From assembly GCF_021129215.1 (NCBI RefSeq), contig NZ_JAJOLP010000001.1, forward strand, positions 1,674,001 to 1,738,000: a DNA stretch of 64,000 bases. Reading direction: 5' to 3'. Origin of the DNA: Agromyces sp. S2-1-8. Its GTDB lineage: Bacteria; Actinomycetota; Actinomycetes; Actinomycetales; Microbacteriaceae. The translations under genes and the position numbers were made by a program. Below, in pieces: positions 54,193 to 63,231 of this stretch (position 1 is the first letter of the stretch; each line of letters opens with the position of its first letter). The notes beneath the pieces were generated by a model. The model was given only the letters and a program-made list of their open reading frames with translations. It was not told where the DNA came from and searched no databases.

Positions 54193-55182
54193 ATGAGCGC
54201 AACCCTCACCGAGCCTGACGCAGCGCCGCGCACGCCGACCACCAGACCACCCCGTCCCCCGAAGGGCTCCTCCGCAGGCGCCCGCAAGAAGAAGCCGCTG
54301 CCGTGGGCGCCCTGGGCGCTGCTCGGCCCCAGCATCGCCCTCCTCATCGTGATGGTCGTCTACCCGACGATCGTGATGTTCATCACCTCGTTCACGAACC
54401 TCGAGATCAAGAACAAGATGCTCGGCACGGCGCCCGACTTCGTCGGGTTCGACAACTACCTCGAGATCTTCACCGACTCGCAGTTCCCCCAGGTGCTCGC
54501 CCGCAGCCTCGGCCTCATGGTCGTGCTCACCGTGCTCATCGTCGTGTTCGGCATGCTCATCGGGCTGACCCTGACGAAGCTCTCGAAGGCCTGGCGCCTC
54601 GCCGTCTCGATCGCGCTGCTGTTCGCCTGGGCGATGCCGCCGCTCGCCGCGACCGTCGTCTGGGGCTGGATGTTCGACACCGACTACGGCGTCGTCAACT
54701 GGGCCCTCAACACGATCACCGGCACGCAGGACTGGCGCGGCCACGGCTGGCTCGAGAACCCGTGGTCGTTCATGATGGTGCTCGTCATCATCGTCACGTG
54801 GCAGAGCATCCCCTTCGCCGCGATCACCTTCTACGCGGGCCTCGGCCAGGTCCCCGACGAGGTCATCGAGGCGTCGTCGCTCGACGGCGCGAGCGCCTGG
54901 CAGCGGTTCCGGCTCATCATCCTGCCGTACATGCGCAACGTCATCACCGCCGTGCTCGTGCTCGAGACCATCTGGAACCTGCGCATCTTCACGCAGGTGT
55001 ACTCCCTGCAGCAGCAGGGCGGCCTCGCGAGCGAGACGAACGTGCTGCCGACCTACCTGTTCCGCCAGGGCATCGGCGAGTTCGGCACGACCGCCGCGAT
55101 CGGCGTGTTCATGATGATCCTGCTGATGAGCATCTCCTACTTCAACGTCCGCAACTCCCTGAAAGACGAGGAAGAGCTGTGA
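54193..55182 (+). CDS. Sugar ABC transporter permease (MalF type)
   Basis: A 329-residue CUT1 permease. After a Pro/Lys-rich N-terminus it has six helices starting WALLGPSIALLIVMVVYPTI. The EAA loop reads QVPDEVIEASSLDGASAWQR followed by FRLIILPYM, the site that contacts the ATPase. No ATPase gene is in this cluster, so a shared MsiK-like ATPase encoded elsewhere is likely. ATG 54193 is preceded by AGAGGAG. It overlaps the second permease gene by 4 bp. Confidence 0.92.
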   Translation: MSATLTEPDAAPRTPTTRPPRPPKGSSAGARKKKPLPWAPWALLGPSIALLIVMVVYPTIVMFITSFTNLEIKNKMLGTAPDFVGFDNYLEIFTDSQFPQVLARSLGLMVVLTVLIVVFGMLIGLTLTKLSKAWRLAVSIALLFAWAMPPLAATVVWGWMFDTDYGVVNWALNTITGTQDWRGHGWLENPWSFMMVLVIIVTWQSIPFAAITFYAGLGQVPDEVIEASSLDGASAWQRFRLIILPYMRNVITAVLVLETIWNLRIFTQVYSLQQQGGLASETNVLPTYLFRQGIGEFGTTAAIGVFMMILLMSISYFNVRNSLKDEEEL

Positions 55183-56138
55183 GCATCAGTCCCGGAATGC
55201 AGCTCGCCGAAGAGCCCGGGTCGGTCGCGGCCGACACGCGCGCCGCCACCACGATCCGCGACGGCGGCCGCCTCGGCCGGCGCGCCGGCCGCCGCAAGGG
55301 CCTGTTCGGCCGCATCGGCCTCAACGCCTGGGCACTCGTCATCATCGTGTGCTCGATCTTCCCGGTCTACTGGATGGTGAACATGTCGTTCACCCCCTCG
55401 AACCAGATCATCAGCCGCAACCCGAGCCTGCTGCCGCTCGACTTCACGTTCAAGAACTACGTCACGGCATGGACCCGCGAGGCGGCGCCCGGCCAGACCG
55501 ACTTCCCGCACGCGCTCGGCTCCAGCATCATCGTCGCCGTCGCGGTCGTCGTGGTGGGCGCGGTCTTCGCCTTCCTCGCGTCGATCGCGCTCTCGCGCTT
55601 CGCGTTCCGCGGCCGGGTGTTCTTCATCGTCGCGGTCCTCGTCGTGCAGATGGTGCCGGGCGAGGCGATGATGTTCACGATCTACAACATGATCGACGAC
55701 TGGCGCCTCATGAACACCCTGCTGGGCCTGTTCATCGTGCACCTCGCCGCGGTCGTGCCGTTCACGATCTGGACGCTGCGCGGCTTCGTCAAGGGCGTGC
55801 CCGAGGAGCTCGAGGAGGCGGCCATGATCGACGGCTGCACCAAGGCCCAGGCATTCTGGAAGGTCACCTTCCCGCTCATGGCGCCCGCGCTCGTCTCGAC
55901 CGGCATCTTCGCCTTCATCCAGAGCTGGAACGAGTTCCTGATGGCCCTGCTCCTGCTCAAGGGCTACAACCTCACCCTCCCGCCGTGGCTGAACTCGTTC
56001 CAGTCGGCGACCGAGGCGACCAACTGGGGCGCCGTCATGGCCGGTTCGACCCTCATCACCCTGCCCGTCGTGATCTTCTTCCTGTTCGTGCAGCGGCGGA
56101 TGGTCGGCGGCCTCGTGGCCGGAGCCGTCAAGGGATGA
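55179..56138 (+). CDS. Sugar ABC transporter permease (MalG type)
   Basis: A 319-residue CUT1 permease with six helices from LNAWALVIIVCSIFPVYWMV. The EAA loop is GVPEELEEAAMIDGCTKAQA followed by FWKVTFPLMAP. It should pair with the preceding permease. GTG 55179 and the 4-bp overlaps on both sides indicate tight coupling. Confidence 0.92.
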   Translation: MSISPGMQLAEEPGSVAADTRAATTIRDGGRLGRRAGRRKGLFGRIGLNAWALVIIVCSIFPVYWMVNMSFTPSNQIISRNPSLLPLDFTFKNYVTAWTREAAPGQTDFPHALGSSIIVAVAVVVVGAVFAFLASIALSRFAFRGRVFFIVAVLVVQMVPGEAMMFTIYNMIDDWRLMNTLLGLFIVHLAAVVPFTIWTLRGFVKGVPEELEEAAMIDGCTKAQAFWKVTFPLMAPALVSTGIFAFIQSWNEFLMALLLLKGYNLTLPPWLNSFQSATEATNWGAVMAGSTLITLPVVIFFLFVQRRMVGGLVAGAVKG

Positions 56139-57667
56139 GCGCCGCCACTCAGACCGGTGATGCCGTGGCGCTGCACCGGGACATCCTGACGACCCTGCTT
56201 CCCGCATTCGTGGGGCCGGTGGCCCCCGAGTGGGTGCTCGCCCGGCTGCGCGCCGGCCTCGGCGGCATCTGCCTCTTCGGCGAGAACGTCGTCGACCCCG
56301 AGCAGTTGCGCGCGCTCAACGCGAGCCTGCGCGAGGCGAACCCCGAGGCCGTCATCGCGATCGACGAGGAGGGCGGCGATGTCACCCGGCTCTTCTACGA
56401 CCGCGGGGCGCCGTTCCCCGGCAACGCCGTGCTCGGCCGCATCGACGAACCCGAGCTCACCCGTCGGGTCGCGGCCGAGGTGGGTCGTGCGCTCGCCGCG
56501 ACCGGCTGCACGGTGACCTTCGGGCCCGACGTCGACGTGAACGCCAACCCCGACAACCCGGTGATCGGCGTGCGGAGCTTCGGCGCCGACCCGGCGCTCG
56601 TCTCGCGGCACAGCGCCGCATGGGTCGAGGGCCTGCAGCAGACCGGCATCGCCGCGAGCGCCAAGCACTTCCCCGGGCACGGCGACACCGCGACCGACTC
56701 GCACCTCGCGCTTCCGGTCGTCGACGTGCCGCTCGCGACGCTGCGCGATCGCGAGCTCGCGCCGTTCGAGGCGGCGATCGCGGCGGGCACCCGCACGATC
56801 ATGACCTCGCACATCCTCATCCCGCAGCTCGATGCGGAGAACCCGGCCACCCTCTCCCCGCGTATTCTGCACGGCCTGCTCCGCGGGGAGCTGGGGTTCG
56901 AGGGCGTCATCGTGAGTGACGCCCTCGACATGAAGGGGGCGAGCGGCGTGCACGGCATACCCGAAGCCGCTGTGCGCGCCCTCGCCGCCGGTTGCGACCT
57001 GCTGTGCATCGGCGCCGACAACACCGACGCCCAGATCAGCGAGATCGTCGACGCCGTCGCACAGGCGATCGCGTCCGGCCGGCTCCCGGTCGATCGGGTT
57101 CGCGACGCCGCGGCACGGGTGCGTGCCCTCGGGGCCACGGCCCCGGCGGTGCCCGAGGGCCCCGCCGCGCCCGATGTGATCGAGCCCGCCCACGACGACG
57201 AGGAGATCGCCCGCGTGGTCGGGGCGTTCGAGGTGTCGGATGACGCGAGCGAACGCCTCTCGCGAACGTCGGGCATCGGCACGGTGATCCGCGTCGACAC
57301 GGTGGCGAACATCGCCATCGGCGTCGCGCCGTGGGGGCCGTTCGCGGCCGAGGCGGTCGCCGAGCGCCCGTCGTGGCTGAGCCGTGCCGAGATCGTCCCC
57401 CTCGACGAGGGGTCCGGACTCGCCGACCCCGCCGCCCTCTCCGGCTCGGTGCTCGTCGTCGGCAAGGACCTGCACCGGCACGCGTTCGCCCGCGCCGCGA
57501 TCGACGCGCTCCGCGCCGTGCGCGACGACGTCGTGACGATCGACATGGGCTGGCCGTCGCACGATCGCGCCTATGCGGACGTCGCGACCTTCGGGGCCTC
57601 CCGCCTGGTCGGCGATGCGGTGCTCGCCTTCGTCGACGGCGCACTCGCGCCGTTGGCGGCCCGGTGA
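56135..57667 (+). CDS. Glycoside hydrolase family 3 beta-N-acetylhexosaminidase
   Basis: A 510-residue GH3 enzyme of the NagZ type without a signal peptide, so cytoplasmic. It has AIDEEGGDVTRLF, the catalytic dyad loop SAKHFPGHGDTATDSHLALP with its histidine acid/base, and the nucleophile aspartate in GVIVSDALDMKGA. The extra C-terminal domain (about 350-510) is an alpha/beta-sandwich-like part found in longer members. It should split imported GlcNAc-containing disaccharides or muropeptide fragments. It overlaps the permease gene by 4 bp and the kinase gene by 4 bp. Confidence 0.9.
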   Translation: MSAATQTGDAVALHRDILTTLLPAFVGPVAPEWVLARLRAGLGGICLFGENVVDPEQLRALNASLREANPEAVIAIDEEGGDVTRLFYDRGAPFPGNAVLGRIDEPELTRRVAAEVGRALAATGCTVTFGPDVDVNANPDNPVIGVRSFGADPALVSRHSAAWVEGLQQTGIAASAKHFPGHGDTATDSHLALPVVDVPLATLRDRELAPFEAAIAAGTRTIMTSHILIPQLDAENPATLSPRILHGLLRGELGFEGVIVSDALDMKGASGVHGIPEAAVRALAAGCDLLCIGADNTDAQISEIVDAVAQAIASGRLPVDRVRDAAARVRALGATAPAVPEGPAAPDVIEPAHDDEEIARVVGAFEVSDDASERLSRTSGIGTVIRVDTVANIAIGVAPWGPFAAEAVAERPSWLSRAEIVPLDEGSGLADPAALSGSVLVVGKDLHRHAFARAAIDALRAVRDDVVTIDMGWPSHDRAYADVATFGASRLVGDAVLAFVDGALAPLAAR

Positions 57668-58626
57668 GCCTCGGTGGCGTCGTGCGGCTCGGCATCGACA
57701 TCGGCGGTACGAAGACCGCCGCAGTGGCGATCGGCGACGGCGGCGAACTGAGCGACCAGGTGCGCATGCCGACCGGGTTCGGCGCCGACGCGGTGGTCGA
57801 GACCGCCCTGCGCACCGTCGAACGCATGGCGGAGGTCTCGGGGCTCGGCACGGGCGCCTTCACCTCGATCGGCATCGGCATCCCCGGAGCCGTCGACAAC
57901 GAGACGGGTCGGGTCGCGCATGCCGTGAACCTCGGGCTCGAGGGCCTCGACCTCGGCGCGCGGCTCGCCGACCGGCTGGGCATCGACGTGCGCATCGAGA
58001 ACGACGTCAAGGCCGCGGCGCTCGGCGCCCACCACCTGCTCGGCCGCACGGACGACCGGGCGGACGCAGGCGTCGTCGGCGAACGGTCGATGGCCTACCT
58101 GAACCTCGGCACCGGTCTCGCCGCAGGCATCGTGCAGGGCCGGCGCCTGCTGCGCGGCGGGCACGGCGTCGCCGGCGAGATCGGGCACATCCCGGTCGAT
58201 CCGGCCGGTGATCGGTGCGGGTGCGGGCAGCGCGGCTGCCTCGAGACGTTCGCGTCGGGGTCGGCGATCGCGAGAACCTGGCCGACGCTCGCCGAGCTGC
58301 CCGCCCGAGAACTCTTCGACGCGGCCGAGGCCGGTGACGCCGAGGCGGTGCGGGTGCGCGAGCGGTTCCTCTGGGGCGTCGCCGCCGCGGTGCGGCTCCT
58401 CGTGCTGACCGCCGACGTCGACGACGTCGTCATCGGCGGGGGGCTCGCCGCGCTCGGCGACCCGCTCGTCGTCGGCACGCGCCGTATCCTGAACGAGTGG
58501 GCCGCCGACTCGGCGTTCCTCGCCTCACTGGATCTCGCTGAGCGGGTCCAGGTCATCCCCCTCGGTTTCCCGGCAGCGGCAGTGGGCGCTGCCCTGGTTG
58601 GAGTAGCGCAATGGCAGAAGTCGTAA
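57664..58626 (+). CDS. ROK family sugar kinase (probable N-acetylglucosamine kinase)
   Basis: A 320-residue ROK kinase. The phosphate loop is LGIDIGGTKTAAVAIG; IENDVKAAALGAHH has the catalytic aspartate; NLGTGLAAGIV and the zinc motif CGCGQRGCLETFASG follow. There is no DNA-binding domain. Position between hexosaminidase and nagB suggests phosphorylation of GlcNAc or glucosamine, but glucokinase activity cannot be excluded. No nagA deacetylase is in the window, so either it is elsewhere or glucosamine is the direct substrate. Its 3' end overlaps nagB by 16 nt. Confidence 0.85.
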   Translation: MSLGGVVRLGIDIGGTKTAAVAIGDGGELSDQVRMPTGFGADAVVETALRTVERMAEVSGLGTGAFTSIGIGIPGAVDNETGRVAHAVNLGLEGLDLGARLADRLGIDVRIENDVKAAALGAHHLLGRTDDRADAGVVGERSMAYLNLGTGLAAGIVQGRRLLRGGHGVAGEIGHIPVDPAGDRCGCGQRGCLETFASGSAIARTWPTLAELPARELFDAAEAGDAEAVRVRERFLWGVAAAVRLLVLTADVDDVVIGGGLAALGDPLVVGTRRILNEWAADSAFLASLDLAERVQVIPLGFPAAAVGAALVGVAQWQKS

Positions 58627-59396
58627 TCGTCGACAGCGACGAGGCCGCCGGCGAGCTCGTCGCCGACGCGATCGTCTCGCTCATCAGGCGGAAGCCCGAT
58701 GCGGTGCTCGGGCTCGCCACCGGTTCGACCCCGCTCGCGAGCTATCGCGCCCTCGCCGCGCGAATCTCGGCCGAGTCGATCGACGTGCGGGGCGTGCGCG
58801 GGTTCGCGCTCGACGAGTACGTGGGGCTCCCGGCGGGCCACCCCGAGAGCTATCGGGCCGTCATCACCCGCGAAGTCGTCGAACCGCTCGGCCTCACGCC
58901 CGAGCTCGTGCGAGTGCCGAACGGCGACCCGGCGACGATCGAGCACGCGGGCGCGGACTACGAGGCCGCGATCACCGCGGCCGGCGGGGTCGACCTGCAG
59001 ATCCTCGGCATCGGCCGCACGGGCCACATCGGCTTCAACGAGCCGGGCTCGTCGCTCGCGTCGCTCACCCGCGTGAAGACGCTCACCGAGCCGACCCGCA
59101 TCGACAACGCACGGTTCTTCGACTCGCCCGACGACGTGCCGATGCACTGCATCACGCAGGGGATCGGCACGATCCTGCGGGCGCGGCATCTCGTGCTCCT
59201 CGCCTTCGGCGAGGCCAAGGCCGAGGCGGTCGCCGCCGCGGTCGAGGGCGGGGTCTCCGCGAGCCAGCCCGGATCGGCGATCCAGCTGCACCCGCACGCG
59301 ACGGTGATCGTCGACGCCGCGGCCGCATCGCGGCTCGCCAACCTCGACTACTACCGGCACGCCTGGGCGAACAAGCCGGCCTGGCAGGGCATCTGA
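58611..59396 (+). CDS. nagB: Glucosamine-6-phosphate deaminase
   Basis: A 261-residue enzyme converting glucosamine-6-phosphate to fructose-6-phosphate and ammonia. Conserved parts are LGLATGSTPLASYRAL, FALDEYVGLPAGHPESYRAV with the catalytic aspartate, and LGIGRTGHIGFNEPGSSL. It is the last gene of the amino-sugar cluster. ATG 58611 lies inside the kinase gene, so translation is coupled. A terminator hairpin follows. Confidence 0.95.
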   Translation: MAEVVIVDSDEAAGELVADAIVSLIRRKPDAVLGLATGSTPLASYRALAARISAESIDVRGVRGFALDEYVGLPAGHPESYRAVITREVVEPLGLTPELVRVPNGDPATIEHAGADYEAAITAAGGVDLQILGIGRTGHIGFNEPGSSLASLTRVKTLTEPTRIDNARFFDSPDDVPMHCITQGIGTILRARHLVLLAFGEAKAEAVAAAVEGGVSASQPGSAIQLHPHATVIVDAAAASRLANLDYYRHAWANKPAWQGI

Positions 59397-59412
59397 CCGC
59401 CGCTCCACGAGT

Positions 59413-59450
59413 ACGGATGCCTCGGGCGCGCGTCGCTCCGAGGCATCCGT
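59413..59450. terminator. Hairpin between nagB and the TetR gene
   Basis: A perfect 13-bp stem (ACGGATGCCTCGG and complement) with a 12-nt loop between convergent genes; it may act in both directions. Its arms consist of the GGATGCCTC motif that recurs through the window. Confidence 0.7.
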
Positions 59451-59480
59451 CGTCGTCGCCCGTGACGGGCCCGACGCGGG

Positions 59481-60074
59481 TCAGTGGGGGAGGGCCTCGG
59501 GGAGGGCTGCGAGGTACGCATCCTCGTCGAAGCCGTCGACGAGCTGCCGTTGCACGACGAAGCCCGGCCCGAGGGCGATGAGCACCGGCGTGAGGCGAGC
59601 CGCCCATGCCTCGGGGGCGCCGTCGATGCGGTCGGCATTGGCCTCGCCCCACTCGACGAGCTGGGTGCGCAGCGTCTCGCGCAGGCGCACGAGCACGCCC
59701 TGCACGAGTTCGCGGATCTCGTCGTCGATCGCGGCCTCGGCCCAGAGCTGCAGCAGGATGCGGCTGAACCCCTCGTGGCGCATGCCGTCGACGATCGTGG
59801 CCATGACCTCGCCGGGCGAGAGCGGGCGCCCGTCGTCGGCGCGGCGGGCGAGCAGCTCGGATCGACGGGCCTCGAGCGTTCGCGCGGCGACGGCCGCGAC
59901 GAGGTCGCGCTTGCCGGTGAAGTGCCCGTAGATCGCGCCCGCCGACAAGCCCGACTCCGAGATGATGTCGGCCATCGAGGTGCGCTGGAAGCCCTTCTCC
60001 GAGAAGGCGCGCAGCGCGGCGTCGAGGATCTCGTCGCGGCGGGCGGCGCGATGCTCGGCGGTGACCTTCGGCAT
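59481..60074 (-). CDS. TetR family transcriptional regulator
   Basis: A 197-residue TetR regulator. The HTH is RDEILDAALRAFSEKGFQRT then SMADIISESGLSAGAIYGHF; the C-terminal ligand domain is of unknown specificity. ATG 60074 has GAGGAGG upstream. It is divergent from a membrane protein gene, and the 167-bp region between them contains two palindromes, so it probably represses that gene and itself. Confidence 0.9.
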   Translation of the reverse strand: MPKVTAEHRAARRDEILDAALRAFSEKGFQRTSMADIISESGLSAGAIYGHFTGKRDLVAAVAARTLEARRSELLARRADDGRPLSPGEVMATIVDGMRHEGFSRILLQLWAEAAIDDEIRELVQGVLVRLRETLRTQLVEWGEANADRIDGAPEAWAARLTPVLIALGPGFVVQRQLVDGFDEDAYLAALPEALPH

Positions 60075-60100
60075 GGTCGCCTCCTCGTCGCAAACAGAAT

Positions 60101-60108
60101 GAACGTTC
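60101..60108. promoter_or_regulatory. Palindrome GAACGTTC in the TetR promoter region
   Basis: An 8-bp perfect palindrome, in the context AAT-GAACGTTC-TTG, related in sequence to the site at 60145 (GAACG/CGTTC elements). It is probably the second operator of the TetR protein. Confidence 0.5.
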
Positions 60109-60144
60109 TTGACAAGCATAGGCTGCGGGCGCATTCTTATAAAG

Positions 60145-60158
60145 AACGAACATTCGTT
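60145..60158. promoter_or_regulatory. TetR operator AACGAA-CA-TTCGTT
   Basis: A perfect 6-bp inverted repeat with 2-bp spacer in an AT-rich spot (flanked by TTATAAAG and TTATAG) between the divergent starts at 60074 and 60242. It is the typical size and form of a TetR-family operator. Confidence 0.65.
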
Positions 60159-60241
60159 TTATAGATGCCGATGAGGCGGGCCGGCCGGGCCGAACGCCGC
60201 TGCCCGCCGCCACGGCCGCTCGCCCTGAGGAGGCGCCAACC

Positions 60242-61297
60242 ATGCCCCACGCCGATGCCGTGAACCGGCATACCCCCATCGCACGCGTCGTCGGACTCGG
60301 CCTCGCCCTCGCCGCCGTCGTCGCGGTCATCGTGCTCGCCTTCTCGTGGCCGTCGGTCACGGCGGAGGCGAAGGACCTGCCGATCGCGATCACCGGCCCG
60401 GCCGAGGCCGTCGATGCGGCCGAGGCGGCCGTCGACGAGCAGCAGCCGGGCGCGATCGCGTTCGTCGAGGTCGACGACCGTGATGCCGCCGTCAGCGCGA
60501 TCGAGACCCGCGAGGTCTACGGCGCCGTGGTGCTCGGCCAGGCGCCAGAGGTGCTCACCACGTCGGCCGGGAGCCTCGTCGTCGCCCAACTGCTCGGCAC
60601 GGTCGCGACGAACCTCGAAGAGGGCGTCAACGCGCAGGCGGCGGCCGCCGCAGAGGCGGCCGGTGCTCCGACCGCGCCGCCGCACATCGACGTCGCGGTC
60701 ACCGATGTCGTACCGCTCGCCGACACCGACCCGCGCGGCACGGGGCTCGCGGCCGCGCTCTTCCCGCTCGTGCTCGGCGGCATGCTCGGCGGCATCGCCA
60801 TCTCGCTCTCGGTGATCGGCGCGATGCGCCGGGTGCTCGCCGTCGTGGTCTACGCCGCCGCGGGCGGGCTCGTGCTCGCCGGCATCCTGCAGGGCTGGTT
60901 CGGTGCGCTGCAGGGCGACTACTGGCTCAACGCCGCCGCGATCGGACTCGCCCTCGCAGCGATCGCGGCGCCGATCACGGGCTTCGTCGCCCTCTTCGGC
61001 CGGGCCGGCATCGCCGTGGGTCCCGTCGTCATGCTGCTGTTCGCCAACCCGATCTCGGCGGCGGCGATCCCGAAGGAGTTCATCGCCGAGCCATGGGGCG
61101 AGATCGGCCAATGGTTCCCGCCGGGCGCCGCCGCGACGCTCGTGCGCGACCTCTCGTACTTCCCGGCGGCCGACACGACCTTCCCGTGGCTCGTGCTCGC
61201 CGCGTGGGCCGTCGGCGGGCTGCTGCTCAGCGTGGTGGGGCACTTCCGCACGGCGGGCGGCGCGGAGCCCGATGCCGAGGCGGCCGTGGAGGCCTGA
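60242..61297 (+). CDS. Membrane protein, YhgE/Pip or ABC-2-permease-like
   Basis: A 351-residue protein: one N-terminal helix (VVGLGLALAAVVAVIVLAFS), an extracytoplasmic region of about 120 residues (LPIAITGPAEAVDAAEAAVD, then VYGAVVLGQAPEVLTTSAGS), and a C-terminal block of about five helices (LAAALFPLVLGGMLGGIAIS onward). This layout is that of ABC-2/YhgE-like membrane proteins; no ATPase is encoded next to it. Divergence from a TetR gene suggests an efflux or stress role, which is inference. ATG 60242 has GAGGAGG upstream. Confidence 0.8.
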   Translation: MPHADAVNRHTPIARVVGLGLALAAVVAVIVLAFSWPSVTAEAKDLPIAITGPAEAVDAAEAAVDEQQPGAIAFVEVDDRDAAVSAIETREVYGAVVLGQAPEVLTTSAGSLVVAQLLGTVATNLEEGVNAQAAAAAEAAGAPTAPPHIDVAVTDVVPLADTDPRGTGLAAALFPLVLGGMLGGIAISLSVIGAMRRVLAVVVYAAAGGLVLAGILQGWFGALQGDYWLNAAAIGLALAAIAAPITGFVALFGRAGIAVGPVVMLLFANPISAAAIPKEFIAEPWGEIGQWFPPGAAATLVRDLSYFPAADTTFPWLVLAAWAVGGLLLSVVGHFRTAGGAEPDAEAAVEA

Positions 61298-61307
61298 AGG
61301 CTCGGCA

Positions 61308-61352
61308 GCGACCACGCACCCCGCCCGCCCGGCAGGCGGAGCGGGGTCGCGT
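61308..61352. terminator. Imperfect hairpin between convergent genes
   Basis: The region between the membrane protein gene and the DUF2568 gene can form an interrupted stem (GCGACC, CCCCGC and GCC pairing with GGC, GCGGGG and TCGC). It is less regular than the other terminators listed. Confidence 0.4.
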
Positions 61353-61354
61353 CG

Positions 61355-61729
61355 TCAGCCCGCCAGTTCCTTGCGCCCGTTGATGATGCCGCTCACTGCG
61401 GCGATCACGGCGAAGACGACGGCGACGACGGGCTGGCCCATGATCCACCACGCGATCGCGGCCGACGAGAACACGGCGATCTCGACGAGCGCCTTCACGA
61501 ACGGGTCGACCCGGAAGACGGCCTTGGGTGAGCGGAACAGGCCCCAGAGCAGGATCGCCAGCGCGGGGGCGCCGATGCCGACGAGGATGCCCGGCCACGG
61601 CAGCGCGAACGCGGTGAAGCCGAAGATGCCGAGCGAGACGATCGCGAACAGCTCGAGGAAGAACCGCAGGATGTCGTTCGGCCCGATCTTCGGCTGGGCG
61701 GACTGCGCGGGCTGGGGTGCGTTGCTCAC
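61355..61729 (-). CDS. DUF2568 (YrdB-like) membrane protein
   Basis: A 124-residue membrane protein with four helices after a polar N-terminus: LRFFLELFAIVSLGIFGF, LVGIGAPALAILLWGLF with FRSPKAVFRVDP, LVEIAVFSSAAIAWWIMG and VVAVVFAVIAAVSGIING. This is the DUF2568 pattern; function unknown. GTG 61729 lies 8 nt after TAGACT on the same strand. Confidence 0.82.
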   Translation of the reverse strand: MSNAPQPAQSAQPKIGPNDILRFFLELFAIVSLGIFGFTAFALPWPGILVGIGAPALAILLWGLFRSPKAVFRVDPFVKALVEIAVFSSAAIAWWIMGQPVVAVVFAVIAAVSGIINGRKELAG

Positions 61730-61737
61730 AACCCTCG

Positions 61738-61743
61738 AGTCTA
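61738..61743 (-). promoter_or_regulatory. -10 box (TAGACT) of the DUF2568 gene
   Basis: On the minus strand TAGACT lies 8 nt before GTG 61729, between the DUF2568 gene and the purU stop. Confidence 0.45.
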
Positions 61744-61753
61744 CCCGCGCGAC

Positions 61754-62626
61754 TCAGCGGAAGATGATGGTGCGGGCGCCGTCGAGCAGCACGCGGCGCT
61801 CGGCGAACCACTTGACCGCCTGGCTGAGGGTGCGGCTCTCCTCGTCCTGGCCGATCGCGACGAGCTCGGCGACGGATCGCGAGTGGTCGACGCGCACGAC
61901 GTTCTGCTCGATGATCGGGCCCTCGTCGAGGTCGCTCGTCACGAAGTGCGCCGTCGCCCCGATGAGCTTCACGCCGCGCGCGTGGGCCTGCCGATAGGGG
62001 TTCGCGCCCTTGAATCCCGGCAGGAACGAATGGTGGATGTTGATGCAGCGGCCCGCGAGGGCCTCGCACAGCTCGGGGGAGAGGATCTGCATGTACCGGG
62101 CGAGCACGACGAGCTCGATGTCGTGCTCGTCGATCGCGGCGAGCACGCGCCGCTCGAACTCGGCCTTCTCGGCGGGGCTGGTGACCGCGGCCGACTCGAA
62201 CGGGACCCCGTAGAAGTCGACGAGGTCGCGCAGCGTGCCGTGGTTCGAGAGCACGAGTGGGATCTCGACCGGCAGCTGCCCCGCACGCTGGCGGAACAGC
62301 AGGTCGTTGACGCAGTGCCCGGCCGTCGAGGCGAGCACGAGCGTGCGCAGCGGCCGGCCGACCTCGTCGAGGTGCCACTGCATGCTCCAGCGCTCGGTCA
62401 CCGGCGCGAGCGCGGCCTCGAAGTCGGCACGGGTGGCCGGCGACTCGACCTGCAACCGCATGAAGAAGCGGCCGGTGTCGAGGCTCGCGAACTGCTGGCT
62501 CTCGGTGATGTTGCCGCCGGAGGCGACGATGGCACCTGAGATCGCGTGCACGATGCCCGGTCCGTCGACGCAGCTCAGGGTCACGACCCAGTGGTACAGG
62601 CGTTCTGGCGCGGCATCCGTCGTCAT
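61754..62626 (-). CDS. purU: Formyltetrahydrofolate deformylase
   Basis: A 290-residue enzyme releasing formate from 10-formyl-THF. The N-terminal ACT domain (VTLSCVDGPGIVHAISGAIV to about residue 90) is followed by the formyltransferase-like catalytic domain with CINIHHSFLPGFKGANPYRQ (catalytic Asn and His) and GATAHFVTSDLDEGPIIEQN with the aspartate. Order and length are those of PurU. ATG 62626 is 6 nt after TAATCT, a leaderless arrangement. Confidence 0.95.
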   Translation of the reverse strand: MTTDAAPERLYHWVVTLSCVDGPGIVHAISGAIVASGGNITESQQFASLDTGRFFMRLQVESPATRADFEAALAPVTERWSMQWHLDEVGRPLRTLVLASTAGHCVNDLLFRQRAGQLPVEIPLVLSNHGTLRDLVDFYGVPFESAAVTSPAEKAEFERRVLAAIDEHDIELVVLARYMQILSPELCEALAGRCINIHHSFLPGFKGANPYRQAHARGVKLIGATAHFVTSDLDEGPIIEQNVVRVDHSRSVAELVAIGQDEESRTLSQAVKWFAERRVLLDGARTIIFR

Positions 62627-62632
62627 CCGCCC

Positions 62633-62638
62633 AGATTA
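62633..62638 (-). promoter_or_regulatory. -10 box (TAATCT) of purU
   Basis: On the minus strand TAATCT is 6 nt upstream of ATG 62626. No Shine-Dalgarno is present. Confidence 0.45.
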
Positions 62639-63231
62639 CCGGGCGCGCGGCCTCAGCCGGCGCTCGGGGAGGCCGTGACCGGCTCGTCCTGGGAGGACGT
62701 GGCCTGGCCGACGGGACCCACTCGGTCGCCGACGCGGTAGCGCACGGTCATCGACCGGAGCGACTCGGCGTCGTCGACGAGCCGGAAGCGCGCCGAACCG
62801 CGTCGGTCGAGCGTGAACGTGTGCCACGTCGAGCCGTCGACGACGAGATCGGCGTCGGCGCCCGCGATCCCGTCACTCACGTCGATGCGCCAGAGGATGC
62901 CCTTCCAGACGAAGAGCTTGAGCCTCGGCGGCGTCGCGAGGTGCACCGCGAACTCGGTCGGTTCGGACTGGTTGCCCGCCACGTCGACCTGCACGGCGCG
63001 GTAGACGGAATCGCCTGCAGGCACGCCGTCGAGGGTCAGCGACCAGGCGCCATCGGCGTCGGCGGTGGTCTGCCAGCCGCCCGCGGTCGAAGACGTCGCC
63101 GCGATTCGTGCGGCTCCGGCGCCGGCGCTCACCGTGACCGTCGCTCCGGGCTCGGCGGTGCCCGAGACGACGGGCTCGACGAGCCCCCCGCCGGTGTCCG
63201 GTTCGAAGACCTCGGGCGCCAGCGCCTCGGT

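Noticed and set aside
57664..58626. Second ROK transcriptional repressor
   Set aside because: No helix-turn-helix precedes the kinase fold; it begins directly with the phosphate loop.
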